Positions 29,812 through 39,938 of a DNA stretch of 64,000 bases are shown one piece after another (the stretch's first letter is position 1; each line of letters begins with the position of its first letter). Source of the DNA: Marinomonas transparens (lineage in GTDB: Bacteria > Pseudomonadota > Gammaproteobacteria > Pseudomonadales > Marinomonadaceae); assembly GCF_016463975.1 (NCBI RefSeq), contig NZ_JAEMNX010000019.1:1-64000 (forward strand), given 5' to 3'. Made by a program: the position numbers and the translations under genes. Below the pieces are notes generated by a model. That model was given only the letters and a program-made list of their open reading frames with translations, was not told the DNA's origin and ran no database searches.

Positions 29812-31197
29812 CTATATTTTTTCAGTGACAAAAGCTTGCACATCAGCAAGGTTGTTTTCAAGAACAGCATAAGACTCTTTACGCTCAAACAAGTCTTTCA
29901 AATGCTCTGGCAAACTTGGCGATTCACATGCGGCTTTTTCAACCGCTTCAGGAAACTTAACCGGATGCGCCGTTGCCAAGGTAATCATAGGAACAGCCAG
30001 ATCCTTCCAACACTGACGAGCTGCTTCAAGGCCGATTGCCGTATGTGGATCTAGTAAATATTGCGTCTGTGCAAAGACATCCGCAATCACTTCACAAGTC
30101 TTTTTGTCATCTACCTTATAGCTATCAAAATTCGCTTTAACAAAAGACCAAGCTTCATCATTTAGAGAAACATCCCCCTGATTAAAACGAGCCATTAGAT
30201 CATCTATCGCAGCGCCATCACGACCATGGGCATCAAACAAAAGACGTTCAAAGTTACTGGATACCATGATATCCATACTGGGCGACAAGGTAACATTCAA
30301 CGACTGACGGCTCATGTCATTTTCAGCAATCACGCGATGGAGAATATCATTTTGATTGGTAGCAACCACCAATTGATCAATCGGCAAGCCCATCTGTTTA
30401 GCCAAATAGCCAGCGAAAATATCACCAAAATTCCCTGTTGGCACAGAGAAAGACACCTTACGATGGGGGGCTCCGACAGACAACGCAGAAGAGAAATAAT
30501 AAACAATCTGCGCCATAATTCGCGCCCAGTTGATGGAGTTTACCGCGCCTAATTTTGCCCCTTTCAAGAAAGACTGATCAGCAAAACTCGACTTCACCAT
30601 ACCCTGACAATCATCAAAATTACCTTTCACCGCAATATTGAACACATTATCATCAATCACCGTCGTCATCTGACGGCGCTGCACTTCTGACACACGTTCA
30701 AATGGGTGCAAAATGAAGATGTCTAAATACTCTGAATGACGGCAGCCTTCAATTGCAGCTGAGCCTGTATCACCAGAAGTCGCCCCAAGAATCACCAGTT
30801 TTTCTTTTCGCTCGGCCAGTACATAATCCATCAAACGACCAAGCAACTGTAGCGCAAAATCTTTAAAGGCTAAGGTTGGACCACGAAACAGCTCTAGAAT
30901 CCACTCGTTGTTACCCACTTGCACCATAGGCGCAACCGCCTCATGATTAAAACCAGCATAGGCATCATTAATCATGATTTTGAAAGCGTCCGCTGGAATA
31001 TCACTTTCAACAAATGGCCACATCACTTTGAAAGCCAAGTCTTGATAACTAAGGTTGGCCCAAGAGGCTATTTCTTCTTTACTATAACTTGGCAAGGTCT
31101 CTGGCACATACAAGCCACCATCATTTGCCAATCCCGCTAACAATACATCCCCAAAAGACAAGGCCGGGGCTTTTCCTCGAGTTGAAATATATTTCAT
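29812..31197 (-). CDS. thrC: Threonine synthase
   Basis: About 461 residues from the ATG at 31197 (MKYISTRGK), which has an AGGAGAG ribosome-binding site; the frame extends further upstream without family similarity. It converts O-phosphohomoserine to threonine. The PLP Lys lies in FRGPTLAFKDFALQ; GATSGDTGSAAIEG and the phosphate-binding VPTGNFGDI are present. It follows hom by 10 bp, forming the threonine branch operon. Confidence 0.96.
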   Translation of the reverse strand: MKYISTRGKAPALSFGDVLLAGLANDGGLYVPETLPSYSKEEIASWANLSYQDLAFKVMWPFVESDIPADAFKIMINDAYAGFNHEAVAPMVQVGNNEWILELFRGPTLAFKDFALQLLGRLMDYVLAERKEKLVILGATSGDTGSAAIEGCRHSEYLDIFILHPFERVSEVQRRQMTTVIDDNVFNIAVKGNFDDCQGMVKSSFADQSFLKGAKLGAVNSINWARIMAQIVYYFSSALSVGAPHRKVSFSVPTGNFGDIFAGYLAKQMGLPIDQLVVATNQNDILHRVIAENDMSRQSLNVTLSPSMDIMVSSNFERLLFDAHGRDGAAIDDLMARFNQGDVSLNDEAWSFVKANFDSYKVDDKKTCEVIADVFAQTQYLLDPHTAIGLEAARQCWKDLAVPMITLATAHPVKFPEAVEKAACESPSLPEHLKDLFERKESYAVLENNLADVQAFVTEKI

Positions 31198-31207
31198 GCT
31201 TTCTCTC

Positions 31208-32509
31208 CTAAAGCAAAGCTTCGACACGGATACGCTGTACAGCACCCGCCACATCGGGCAAAGCTTCAATAGCAGCAATCGCTAAGTTCATATTGCGTTC
31301 TTTAACGTCATGGGTCATCACAACTAAAGGCACTAAGTCGCTGCCCTCGCGCTCTCTCTGAACCAAAGATTCAATGCTGATGCCATTGGTTGATAAAATC
31401 TGCGTGATATTAGCCAGCACACCAGCCCTATCTTGAATCGTCATATTGAGGAAAAAGCCACATTCAATTTCTTCCACTGGTAAAATTCTCACATCAGACA
31501 AAGAATCAGCTTGGAACGCCAAATGAGGAACACGATTAGTAGGGTCGGCGGTTAATGTACGTGCCACATCAATAACATCAGCAACAACAGATGATCCCGT
31601 TGGCAATGCACCAGCACCAGCACCATAAGTCAAAGTAGGACCAACCACGTCGCCATGTACCATGATGGCATTCATCACACCATTCACATTAGCTAGCAGC
31701 TGTTTATGGGAGATCAAAGTGGGATGAACTCGTAGTTCAATGCCTTGTGCCGTACGACGAGCAATACCAAGGTGCTTGATGGCGTAACCCAGCTGATCAG
31801 CAAAAGCCACGTCTTCAGCCGTAATACGGCTAATGCCTTCGGTATAGGTTTTTTCGAACTGTAGTGGAATGCCAAAAGCGATAGAGGCCAAGATGGTCAA
31901 CTTATGTGCCGCATCAATACCTTCCACATCAAAGGTCGGGTCCGCTTCTGCATAGCCCAGAGCCTGCGCTTCTGCTAACACATCTGCAAAATTACGTTTC
32001 TTTTCACTCATTTCAGAAAGGATAAAGTTACCCGTACCATTAATGATACCAGCCAACCAATCAATGCGATTTGCAGAAAGACCTTCACGAAGGGATTTGA
32101 TGATTGGAATACCGCCAGCAACCGCCGCTTCGAAAGCAACAATAACGCCTTTTTCTTGTGCCTTGGCAAAGATTTCATTGCCATGTTCGGCGATCAGGGC
32201 TTTGTTCGCTGTAACAACATGCTTACCGTTCGTTATAGCAGTAAGCACTAACTCTTTGGCAATAGTGGTACCGCCAATTAGTTCAAGAACAATATCAATC
32301 TCTGGATTATTAACGACATCAAAAATATCACGGGTAATATCTATTCCGGCAGTATCGCAAGTATCGTTATCACGACGCGCACCGATTTGCTCGATTATAA
32401 TACTGCGGCCGACACGTCGTGTAATTTCCTCCGCATTGTTACGAAGAATATTAAAACTACCAGACCCCACTGTCCCCAGCCCACAAATTCCGACTTTTAC
32501 CGGTTTCAA
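31208..32509 (-). CDS. hom: Homoserine dehydrogenase
   Basis: 433 residues, the monofunctional form without an aspartokinase domain. The N-terminal NAD(P) site is VGICGLGTVGSG. The substrate domain has AAVAGGIPIIKSLREG and GIINGTGNFILSEM. A C-terminal ACT domain (about 350-430) suggests feedback control by threonine. It starts the hom-thrC operon. Confidence 0.97.
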   Translation of the reverse strand: MKPVKVGICGLGTVGSGSFNILRNNAEEITRRVGRSIIIEQIGARRDNDTCDTAGIDITRDIFDVVNNPEIDIVLELIGGTTIAKELVLTAITNGKHVVTANKALIAEHGNEIFAKAQEKGVIVAFEAAVAGGIPIIKSLREGLSANRIDWLAGIINGTGNFILSEMSEKKRNFADVLAEAQALGYAEADPTFDVEGIDAAHKLTILASIAFGIPLQFEKTYTEGISRITAEDVAFADQLGYAIKHLGIARRTAQGIELRVHPTLISHKQLLANVNGVMNAIMVHGDVVGPTLTYGAGAGALPTGSSVVADVIDVARTLTADPTNRVPHLAFQADSLSDVRILPVEEIECGFFLNMTIQDRAGVLANITQILSTNGISIESLVQREREGSDLVPLVVMTHDVKERNMNLAIAAIEALPDVAGAVQRIRVEALL

Positions 32510-32655
32510 AACAATACCCCACAGAGATAGTTTAATTTTTATAGGGCTCTTTTACGAAGAGCCAAAACTAACTCATTATACCGTCTGTATTGTTCAAACC
32601 CAACGAAGAAAAGGCTGAAGACCACTCATGTTTAGTGGAATATTTTGCTATAGCG

Positions 32656-33375
32656 CTATAACCCTGCCTCTTTTGCCAACTTATCAACAGGTAAATAGCC
32701 AGGCAACAAAGAACCATTGGCTAAAATGATTGTTGGCGTGCCTCGTACTCCCACCATTCGCCCCAAGTTAAACTCGTCCGCAACCGGGTTCACACATTTG
32801 TTTTCTGGAATGCTTTCTCCTTGCTTTGCTTTTGTTAACCAAGCTTTAGGGTCCTCAGAACACCAGACACTCACCATTTTATTGTAGGCCTCAGAACCAA
32901 CACCTGCTCTTGGAAAAGCCAAATAACGTACCGTAATTCCCTTCTCATTAAGCGCTGGAACATCGTTATGAAGCATACGGCAGTAGCCACAATCCACATC
33001 GGTAAACACCGTAATATGGGTTTTTTCCTGCGCCGCTTTAAAGACAATCATTTGCTCTTCAGGCAAAGCCTCAACCTTGGCGAGCTTCGCCACTTCCGTT
33101 TCATTTTCTAGTTGAGTGCCATTAACCTTATACAGATCACCCGCGACAAAATAACCACCATCAGCCGTCATATGTAGCGTCGGTCCAGCTTGCATTTCAA
33201 CGACATACAAACCAGACGCTTGATGAAATTTGATACTACCCACTTCATATTGGGGAAGGGCTTTTTTTAAGGAAGAGAGCACTTGGGCTTCATCAGCCAA
33301 TGTAACATTCGAAAACAAAGTCAAAAACGCAGATAAAACTAAGGAAAGAGAACAAAAACGAGAAAACATCGTCAT
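32656..33375 (-). CDS. dsbC: Periplasmic disulfide isomerase DsbC
   Basis: About 239 residues from the ATG at 33375, which has a GAGGTG ribosome-binding site. A signal peptide (about 1-24) is followed by the dimerisation domain and a thioredoxin fold with the active site CGYC in TDVDCGYCRML. The cis-Pro loop is GVRGTPTIIL. It reshuffles wrong disulfides in the periplasm. It lies just downstream of the rplS terminator, as in related genomes. Confidence 0.95.
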   Translation of the reverse strand: MTMFSRFCSLSLVLSAFLTLFSNVTLADEAQVLSSLKKALPQYEVGSIKFHQASGLYVVEMQAGPTLHMTADGGYFVAGDLYKVNGTQLENETEVAKLAKVEALPEEQMIVFKAAQEKTHITVFTDVDCGYCRMLHNDVPALNEKGITVRYLAFPRAGVGSEAYNKMVSVWCSEDPKAWLTKAKQGESIPENKCVNPVADEFNLGRMVGVRGTPTIILANGSLLPGYLPVDKLAKEAGL

Positions 33376-33461
33376 TAGACACCTCAAGTAAAATAAGAAA
33401 TTATCTACCATTAGGCCATAGGAAAGGGCGTTAGTTCCATACAAAAGAAAGTTAGTGCCAT

Positions 33462-33491
33462 AAAAAAAGGCGACTCACGTCGCCTTTTTTT
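33462..33491. terminator. Terminator of the rpsP-rimM-trmD-rplS operon
   Basis: A GGCGAC-TCAC-GTCGCC stem is flanked by seven A and seven T, so it works in either direction. It directly follows rplS on the minus strand. Confidence 0.9.
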
Positions 33492-33504
33492 GATCAAATC
33501 AAAA

Positions 33505-33867
33505 TTAACGTTTAGCCAATTTTTCTTTGATACGTGCAGATTTACCAGAACGCTCGCGTAGGTAATAGATCTTAGCCTGACGCACGTCACCGCGACGCTT
33601 AACTTCGATGCTTTCAACCAAAGGGCTGTACGTTTGAAAAGCACGCTCAACACCAATACCGCTAGAAATTTTACGCACGGTAAATGCTGAGTTAAGACCA
33701 CGGTTACGCTTAGCAATTACAATACCTTCATAGGCCTGTAGACGCTCGCGTGAACCTTCTTTTACTTTAACTTGAACAACAACAGTATCACCAGGCCCAA
33801 AGGCAGGGATTTCTTTTGTCATTTGTTCAGCTTCTAGCTGCTGAATCAGTTTAGTTTTATTACTCAT
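33505..33867 (-). CDS. rplS: 50S ribosomal protein L19
   Basis: 120 residues, the usual length. It has [37 protein letters not shown] and the C-terminal [14 protein letters not shown] end ([19 protein letters not shown]). L19 sits at the 30S-50S interface. It is the last gene of the classical rpsP-rimM-trmD-rplS operon. Confidence 0.98.
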   Translation of the reverse strand: MSNKTKLIQQLEAEQMTKEIPAFGPGDTVVVQVKVKEGSRERLQAYEGIVIAKRNRGLNSAFTVRKISSGIGVERAFQTYSPLVESIEVKRRGDVRQAKIYYLRERSGKSARIKEKLAKR

Positions 33868-33935
33868 GGATTTGACTCCTAATAGTATGGTTTCCTACCG
33901 GATGAAGGCTCTTCTGTCCGATAAGCTCGCAATTC

Positions 33936-34688
33936 TTACTCTGCCGAGGTTGAATCTTCAGTTTCGCGAATAAACTCTTCTAACAACTTCTGCTGTACCT
34001 TGTCCAACTCAAGTTCTTGCAGAAGGTCTGGCCGGCGCTGCCAAGTTCTTCCGAGCTTTTGCTTTAATCGCCAGCGTCTAATCTCCTCGTGGTTGCCACT
34101 AAGCAGCACAGATGGCACAGGTTCACCATTCAATACTTCAGGGCGAGTATAATGCGGGCAATCAAGTAAACCATCAGCAAACGAATCCTCGTCAGCCGAT
34201 GCCTGCTTACCCAGCACTCCGGGCACCATACGAAATACAGTATCCATGAGCACCATTGCCGGCAACTCACCACCACTTAGGACAAAGTCGCCGATGGACC
34301 ACTCTTCATCAATCTCAGACTGAATCAGTCGCTCATCAACACCTTCATAACGACCTGCTACCAGAATAAATTCTGCTTGTTTAGCAAGCTGCTGCACACC
34401 TTCTTGAGTCAGTGTGCGCCCTTGAGGGGATAGATAAATAACTTTTGCATTGGGCACCAATAATTTGGCACTCGCAATGGCATCTTTGAGAGGTTGAACT
34501 TTCATCAACATCCCAGGACCACCACCATAGGGCCGGTCATCCACTGTCTTATGTTTGTCATGGGTGAAATCACGAGGATTAAAAAAATCCACTTCAACCA
34601 ACCCCGACTTAATGGCTCTGCCTGTTACACCATATTGGGTAATGGCCTGAAACATCTCCGGAAAGAGCGAGATAACGCTAACCTTCAC
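33936..34688 (-). CDS. trmD: tRNA m1G37 methyltransferase
   Basis: 250 residues. It methylates G37 beside the anticodon in tRNAs reading CNN codons, preventing frameshifts. It is a SPOUT trefoil-knot enzyme: [35 protein letters not shown] and [15 protein letters not shown] are all present. The tRNA-Pro (TGG) in this window is an expected substrate. It is third in the rpsP operon, 22 bp after rimM. Confidence 0.98.
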   Translation of the reverse strand: MKVSVISLFPEMFQAITQYGVTGRAIKSGLVEVDFFNPRDFTHDKHKTVDDRPYGGGPGMLMKVQPLKDAIASAKLLVPNAKVIYLSPQGRTLTQEGVQQLAKQAEFILVAGRYEGVDERLIQSEIDEEWSIGDFVLSGGELPAMVLMDTVFRMVPGVLGKQASADEDSFADGLLDCPHYTRPEVLNGEPVPSVLLSGNHEEIRRWRLKQKLGRTWQRRPDLLQELELDKVQQKLLEEFIRETEDSTSAE

Positions 34689-34710
34689 GTTGTGACCTCA
34701 GCCTGTCTGT

Positions 34711-35256
34711 TTAAAATTCTGGATCCCAATCTACCATCATTTGCTCTTGCTCTAGATTAACTTCTAAAACATAAGTGCCTGGGGCATAAGGAATCAAGCG
34801 TTCTTCACGATCAAAGCTACCTTCACACGCACGGACAACAATCACATCGTTCGCACCAGTTTCCATAAGTTGAGAAACCTTGCCTAAGAGGACACCCTCT
34901 TTGGTTATGACCTTAAGACCTTCCAGCTGACTCCAGTAATAATCACCGTCTTCTAACGCTGGCAGCTCTTTCGCATCAATGTAAATGTCCACACCGCAGA
35001 TCTCTTTTACTTGATCTCTGTCGTTATAACCCTTTACTGATGCAACCAAACCACGCCCTTGCAAACGTCCTTGGCCAAATTCTACGGTTTTCCACCCACT
35101 AGGAGTTTTCAACCACCAATGCTTGTAATCAAAGATCCCTTGCATTGGTTCAGTGTGTGAATATAACTTCACCCACCCTTTAACACCATAAACTGATGTA
35201 ATGCGTCCAACCACAAGGGCTTGCTCAGGAGCGGCCACCTGTTTTAAAGCAGACAT
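34711..35256 (-). CDS. rimM: Ribosome maturation factor RimM
   Basis: 181 residues. The N-terminal RimM domain starts VVGRITSVYGVKGWVKLYS; the C-terminal PRC-barrel has YYWSQLEGLKV and the closing LIPYAPGTYVLEVNLEQ. It helps mature the 30S head around S19. It lies between rpsP and trmD in the conserved order. Confidence 0.97.
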   Translation of the reverse strand: MSALKQVAAPEQALVVGRITSVYGVKGWVKLYSHTEPMQGIFDYKHWWLKTPSGWKTVEFGQGRLQGRGLVASVKGYNDRDQVKEICGVDIYIDAKELPALEDGDYYWSQLEGLKVITKEGVLLGKVSQLMETGANDVIVVRACEGSFDREERLIPYAPGTYVLEVNLEQEQMMVDWDPEF

Positions 35257-35271
35257 AGCATTACCTCAGTA

Positions 35272-35520
35272 TTAAGCGTTTGTACTAGCTTCTTTAACAA
35301 GCTTAGCAGCACGGTCAGAAAGTTGAGCGCCTTGGCTAACCCAGTGGTTTACGCGATCTAAATCGATGCGTAGACGTTCTTCTTGACCACGAGCGATAGG
35401 GTTAAAGAAACCCAAACGTTCGATATAACGACCATCACGTGCACGACGGCTATCAGCCACGTTCAAATGATAGAATGGGCGCTTTTTAGAGCCACCACGA
35501 GAAAGACGAATAGTTACCAT
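35272..35520 (-). CDS. rpsP: 30S ribosomal protein S16
   Basis: 82 residues, the normal length. It starts [19 protein letters not shown] and continues [19 protein letters not shown], both typical. It is first in the rpsP-rimM-trmD-rplS operon; a promoter lies in the 177-bp gap after ffh. Confidence 0.98.
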   Translation of the reverse strand: MVTIRLSRGGSKKRPFYHLNVADSRRARDGRYIERLGFFNPIARGQEERLRIDLDRVNHWVSQGAQLSDRAAKLVKEASTNA

Positions 35521-35596
35521 ATTATTGGTTCCTTATTGCTTAACGAAACGCCTCTTGCCGAGTCGATTTTTGACTCATACTACAAGAAGGCGGCAT

Positions 35597-35602
35597 ATTC
35601 TA
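35597..35602 (-). promoter_or_regulatory. Probable -10 element of the rpsP operon promoter
   Basis: On the minus strand, TAGAAT (5 of 6 to consensus) is followed by a GC-containing discriminator and lies about 80 bases before the rpsP ATG, downstream of the ffh terminator. A matching -35 is not clear. Confidence 0.45.
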
Positions 35603-35613
35603 GTCGATTCACT

Positions 35614-35643
35614 AGAAAAACGAAAGGGCGAATTGCTCGCCCT
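35614..35643 (-). terminator. Terminator of ffh
   Basis: On the minus strand, AGGGCGA-GCAAT-TCGCCCT is followed by TTCGTTTTT. It separates ffh from the rpsP operon promoter. Confidence 0.8.
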
Positions 35644-35697
35644 CCCACTTAAATTAGCAGTTTTTTTGACACTTCCAATAAAAACAACTAGATAGTG

Positions 35698-37080
35698 CTA
35701 TAACTTGGGGAAGCCACCACCGCCAGGTAGGCCACCACCGGGCATCATCCCCCCCAAACCTCGCATCATTTTCTTCATCCCACCTTTGGAACTCATCTTC
35801 TTCATCATTTTCTGCATTTGCTTATGTTGTTTCAAAAGGCGGTTCAAATCTTGGATCTGTAAACCTGCGCCCGTTGATATGCGTTTTTTACGAGAACCAT
35901 TAATCACATCAGGGTTACGACGTTCGACTGGCGTCATGGAGTTAATTAGAGCCTCCATCTGAACAAACATCTTGTCGTTCACCTTGTCTTGAATATTCCC
36001 CAGTTGCCCCATGCCAGGAAGCTTATCTAACATGGAAGTCATCCCCCCCATGTTTTTCATTTGCTGAAGCTGCTCTTTAAAGTCTTCTAGATCAAAGCCT
36101 TTGCCTTTTTTCAGCTTACCTGCCAGTTTTTCCGCTTTCTCTTTATCAATTTTTTGCTCTGCTTCCTCGATTAAGGAAAGCATATCGCCCATACCAAGAA
36201 TCCGAGAAGCAAGACGATCTGGGTGGAAAGGCTCTAAAGCGTCGGTCTTTTCACCCACACCCAAAAATTTAATCGGCTTACCTGTAATATGACGAACAGA
36301 TAAAGCAGCACCGCCACGGGCATCACCATCCGTCTTGGTTAAAATAACACCGGTTAAAGGCAGAACATCACCAAATGCTTTCGCGGTATTCGCTGCATCT
36401 TGACCTGTCATGGCATCGACCACAAACAAGGTTTCAATTGGATTAACCGCTGCATGAAGGGCTTTTATCTCTGCCATCATGTCGCCATCAATTGCCAAAC
36501 GCCCAGCGGTATCAACAATCAATACATCTTTATGGGCCTTCTTTGCATAATCGACCGCATTATTAACAATATCAATGGGCTTTTGCGACAGGTCACTGGG
36601 AATGAAATCGACACCGACTTCGCCAGCCAGTGTTTCTAACTGCTTGATCGCCGCAGGACGATATACGTCAGCACTGACTACCGAGACGGATTTTTTCTCA
36701 CGTTCCTTTAAGAACTTGGCTAACTTGGCCGCCGAGGTGGTTTTACCCGCCCCTTGCAAGCCCGCTAGCAAGATAATCGCTGGACGTGCAGCACGTAAGT
36801 TTAGCTCGTCATTGGCTTGACCCATGACGTTTTCTAACTCTTGCTTAACTATCTTAAGAAAAACCTGACCCGGGCTTAAGCTTTTAGAAACCTCAGTTCC
36901 TATCGCACGTTCTTTAACCGCAGCAATAAAGTCTTTTACCACTGGTAAAGCAACGTCCGCTTCAAGCAGTGCCATGCGAACCTCGCGCAGCACTTCTTGG
37001 ATATTGTCTTCCGTTAATTTAGCTCGACCTCGAATGCGATCAAGCGAGGATGTTAAGCGATTCGATAAATTGTCGAACAT
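35698..37080 (-). CDS. ffh: Signal recognition particle protein Ffh
   Basis: 460 residues. N domain (about 1-90), then the GTPase G domain with LLAGLQGAGKTTSAAKLA, VDTAGR and TKTDGDARGGAA, and a Met-rich M domain ending in a GGM/GGLPGGG tail. With 4.5S RNA it targets inner-membrane proteins to FtsY and SecYEG. It is divergent from ypjD, the usual gammaproteobacterial neighbourhood. Confidence 0.98.
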   Translation of the reverse strand: MFDNLSNRLTSSLDRIRGRAKLTEDNIQEVLREVRMALLEADVALPVVKDFIAAVKERAIGTEVSKSLSPGQVFLKIVKQELENVMGQANDELNLRAARPAIILLAGLQGAGKTTSAAKLAKFLKEREKKSVSVVSADVYRPAAIKQLETLAGEVGVDFIPSDLSQKPIDIVNNAVDYAKKAHKDVLIVDTAGRLAIDGDMMAEIKALHAAVNPIETLFVVDAMTGQDAANTAKAFGDVLPLTGVILTKTDGDARGGAALSVRHITGKPIKFLGVGEKTDALEPFHPDRLASRILGMGDMLSLIEEAEQKIDKEKAEKLAGKLKKGKGFDLEDFKEQLQQMKNMGGMTSMLDKLPGMGQLGNIQDKVNDKMFVQMEALINSMTPVERRNPDVINGSRKKRISTGAGLQIQDLNRLLKQHKQMQKMMKKMSSKGGMKKMMRGLGGMMPGGGLPGGGGFPKL

Positions 37081-37210
37081 ATTGCCCTCAAATTTTTGGC
37101 TCTAAATGGAAAAAACCTATCATCACGGTTTATCCAAGGTGAAATTGGCCCTATTATAGCGGATAAATGATTATCACCCTATACCTTTACCCAGCGGAAC
37201 CCTTAGTTTC

Positions 37211-37981
37211 ATGACTCAATTATCGCTTTGGCTTGCCTTTATTGTCTGTTTAGCCGCAGGTGCGACCTATTATTTCCGCCCTGAGAGTCGCCACACTCAA
37301 AATTTGGGAGCGATAGCAATTGCGCTACACACCCTATCTCTCACCCAAGTATTGCTACATAAAGATGGTTTTAATTTTTTAACCATAGGTATGTTAATTG
37401 CTATAATTGGCAATAGTTTGCTTTGGTTCAGCAACCGCGACAAAGACTTATCATTGCTTATCACTGCCGCATTCCCACTCACTGCTATTATTATTGCACT
37501 CAACGCCATTAGCCCTTGGGATTTAAAACAACTGCACAGCGCCTCTTGGGGGACCAGCGCCCATATCCTAATTGCATCCGTTGCCTATAGCTTATTCACA
37601 GCCGCTTGCGGCGTCGGTATTTTGCTCGCCATTCAAGAATACCAACTTAAACACCACAAACTAAAACAATTGCTGCGAGTACCACCATTACAAGTACTAG
37701 AAAGGCTGATGTTCGAATTTATTTGGGCTGCCTTTATTTTACTCACGGTCACCATAGCTACTGGCTACTATTTTATTGAAGATATGTTTGCCCAACACCT
37801 AGTCCATAAAACTTTTTTCACTATCGCTTCTTGGTTTGTTTTTGCAGGGTTATTACTCGGCCGACATTTCGCGGGATGGCGCGGCCAGCTTGCGGTTAAG
37901 CTGACACTAAGCGGTTTTTTCTTATTAATGTTAGGCTACTTCGGAAGTCAAATTGTCTTACAAATTTTGCTAGTAAAATAA
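37211..37981 (+). CDS. ypjD: CcsA-like inner membrane protein YpjD
   Basis: 256 residues with about eight transmembrane helices. It belongs to the cytochrome c assembly (CcsA/ResC-like) superfamily, with SWGTSAHILIASVAYSLF carrying a conserved His and a late HKTFFTIASWFVF His. Its position between ffh and a CorC/CNNM-type gene is conserved (YpjD-YfjD). No cytochrome c biogenesis genes adjoin it; its exact role is unknown. Confidence 0.9.
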   Translation: MTQLSLWLAFIVCLAAGATYYFRPESRHTQNLGAIAIALHTLSLTQVLLHKDGFNFLTIGMLIAIIGNSLLWFSNRDKDLSLLITAAFPLTAIIIALNAISPWDLKQLHSASWGTSAHILIASVAYSLFTAACGVGILLAIQEYQLKHHKLKQLLRVPPLQVLERLMFEFIWAAFILLTVTIATGYYFIEDMFAQHLVHKTFFTIASWFVFAGLLLGRHFAGWRGQLAVKLTLSGFFLLMLGYFGSQIVLQILLVK

Positions 37982-38060
37982 GTCATGTGTGAAAGTCATT
38001 TGACAGCACCTTTTTAAGCACTAATAATCCATCTATCCTAATTATTGAGGCACCCCCTTC

Positions 38061-39317
38061 TTGAACGATGTCCCCTTAGGTATTCTTGCTGGAATACTCT
38101 TTTGTCTAATCTTACTTTCCGCTTTTTTCTCCAGTTCAGAAACAGGAATGTTGTCGCTTAATAAGTATCGACTCAAACACCTAGTGAAGAGTAACAATCG
38201 ATCTGCGATCAAGGTCAGCAAATTACTCGAACGCCCCGACCGCCTGCTAGGCTTAATCTTAATAGGAAATAACTTTGTTAATATTTTAGCCTCTGCTATT
38301 GCCACCGTTATCGCGGTGCGCATATGGGGAGACGCTGGCATTGCCATTGCAACTGCCGCTTTGACCATGATCGTTTTGATTTTTGCAGAAGTGACACCTA
38401 AAACCTTAGCGGCAATGCACCCAGAAAAAATTGCCTTTCCAGCCTCCTGGGTACTAACAATTTTATTGAAGGTCTTTTACCCTCTCGTCGTTCTGGTCAA
38501 CATGCTATCTAATGGATTATTACGTCTGATTGGAATAAACGCTGCGCAACACGCCCATGACGCAATGGATTCGGAAGAACTGCGCTCTGTCGTTAACGAA
38601 GCCAGCGGTTTAATTCCTGCCGCCCACCAAGAGATGCTTATCTCCATCCTCGACCTAGAAAAAGTCTCGGTGGAAGACATCATGGTGCCACGCAACGAAG
38701 TCATAGGTATCGACATTGATGACTCAATTGAAGAAATTATTGAGCAAATTTGCCAAAGCCGCCATACACGCATGCCAGTATATAATGGTGAAATAAACAA
38801 GGTCATAGGCATTTTGCATGCTCGCCATGCAGCGACATTCCTACGCGACCCAACACCATCTAAAGCCACCCTTTTAAAAGTAACTGTGGAGCCCTACTTC
38901 ATTCCGGAAAGCACCTCACTGAACACAGCACTACTGAACTTTCAAAAGGATCACCAGCAAATGGGGGTTGTCGTTGATGAATATGGCGACGTTCAAGGTA
39001 TCGCTGCACTCGAAGACGTACTAGAGGAAATCGTTGGCGAATTTACGCCCCCTACACTAGACGAAGAAGAAGAAATACAACCTCTAGATGATGGAGCCTT
39101 TAGAGTAGAAGGCTCTACTCACATTCGTGAAATCAATAAAACCCTAGAATGGCACCTACCCACTGACGGCCCTAAAACACTCAATGGCCTTATTATAGAA
39201 ACCCTAGAATTCATTCCAGAGCACCCCATCACCCTCTGGGTCGGACATTACCTCATTGAAATTCAAGAAATTGAAGACAAAGTTGTAAAATTTGCCAGAT
39301 TACAGGTCAAACATTAA
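38061..39317 (+). CDS. CNNM/CorC-type membrane protein (YfjD/CorB family)
   Basis: 418 residues from a TTG start with GAGG about 10 bases upstream; no good ATG is near. A DUF21 transmembrane domain (about 1-180, starting with SAFFSSSETGMLSLN), two CBS domains (about 195-330, VEDIMVPRNEVIGID and MGVVVDEYGDVQGI) and a C-terminal CorC/HlyC domain (about 345-415) follow in order. The family is linked to magnesium and cobalt efflux. It lies 79 bp after ypjD and 11 bp before a Nudix gene. Confidence 0.9.
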   Translation: MNDVPLGILAGILFCLILLSAFFSSSETGMLSLNKYRLKHLVKSNNRSAIKVSKLLERPDRLLGLILIGNNFVNILASAIATVIAVRIWGDAGIAIATAALTMIVLIFAEVTPKTLAAMHPEKIAFPASWVLTILLKVFYPLVVLVNMLSNGLLRLIGINAAQHAHDAMDSEELRSVVNEASGLIPAAHQEMLISILDLEKVSVEDIMVPRNEVIGIDIDDSIEEIIEQICQSRHTRMPVYNGEINKVIGILHARHAATFLRDPTPSKATLLKVTVEPYFIPESTSLNTALLNFQKDHQQMGVVVDEYGDVQGIAALEDVLEEIVGEFTPPTLDEEEEIQPLDDGAFRVEGSTHIREINKTLEWHLPTDGPKTLNGLIIETLEFIPEHPITLWVGHYLIEIQEIEDKVVKFARLQVKH

Positions 39318-39328
39318 GGAAATGTCAT

Positions 39329-39874
39329 ATGAGATACTGCCCAAACTGCGGACATGCTGTCGATATGCTTATTCCTCTCGGGGATAACCGTGAACGTGCA
39401 GTATGCCCAAGTTGTGATCATATTGATTATGACAACCCTAGAATAATCACAGGGACCATTCCATTATTTGACGGCAAACTGTTACTCTGCAAAAGAAACA
39501 TAGAACCACGCTTAGGCTACTGGACACTGCCAGCAGGCTTTATGGAAAACCAAGAAACCACCAGCGAAGGCGCATTACGGGAAACACTGGAAGAAAGTGG
39601 ATCGGTAGCCATCTGCAAACAAGCCTTTAGCATGATCAGCATTCCTCATATCAATCAGGTGCATTTGTTCTATCTTGCTGAATTAGAAAGGGAAGACTTT
39701 CACATCACAGAAGAAAGCTCTGAAGTTGCCCTATTTGAGCTAGACCAAATTCCTTGGGATCAACTGGCCTTCGGCAGCGTCAGTAAGACATTAAAGCTCT
39801 TTCTCGAAGACCATAAAACAGGCCTGTACGGCTTCCATGAAGACACTATACTCATCGACTCAGTGGCTGAATAA
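39329..39874 (+). CDS. Nudix hydrolase with N-terminal zinc ribbon
   Basis: 181 residues. Two Cys pairs (CPNC and CPSC) at about 4-7 and 29-32 form a zinc ribbon. The Nudix box runs from GFMENQETTSEGAL to RETLEESG and is complete. It resembles ADP-ribose or nucleotide-sugar pyrophosphatases rather than NudC, since the SQPW motif is absent. It starts 11 bp after the CNNM-type gene and is probably co-transcribed. Substrate unknown. Confidence 0.85.
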   Translation: MRYCPNCGHAVDMLIPLGDNRERAVCPSCDHIDYDNPRIITGTIPLFDGKLLLCKRNIEPRLGYWTLPAGFMENQETTSEGALRETLEESGSVAICKQAFSMISIPHINQVHLFYLAELEREDFHITEESSEVALFELDQIPWDQLAFGSVSKTLKLFLEDHKTGLYGFHEDTILIDSVAE

Positions 39875-39938
39875 ATTCTTCGCCAGCACACGTGAGAAAC
39901 TAAAGAAACAAGCTCCTTAGGCCTTCCGTCAAATCACC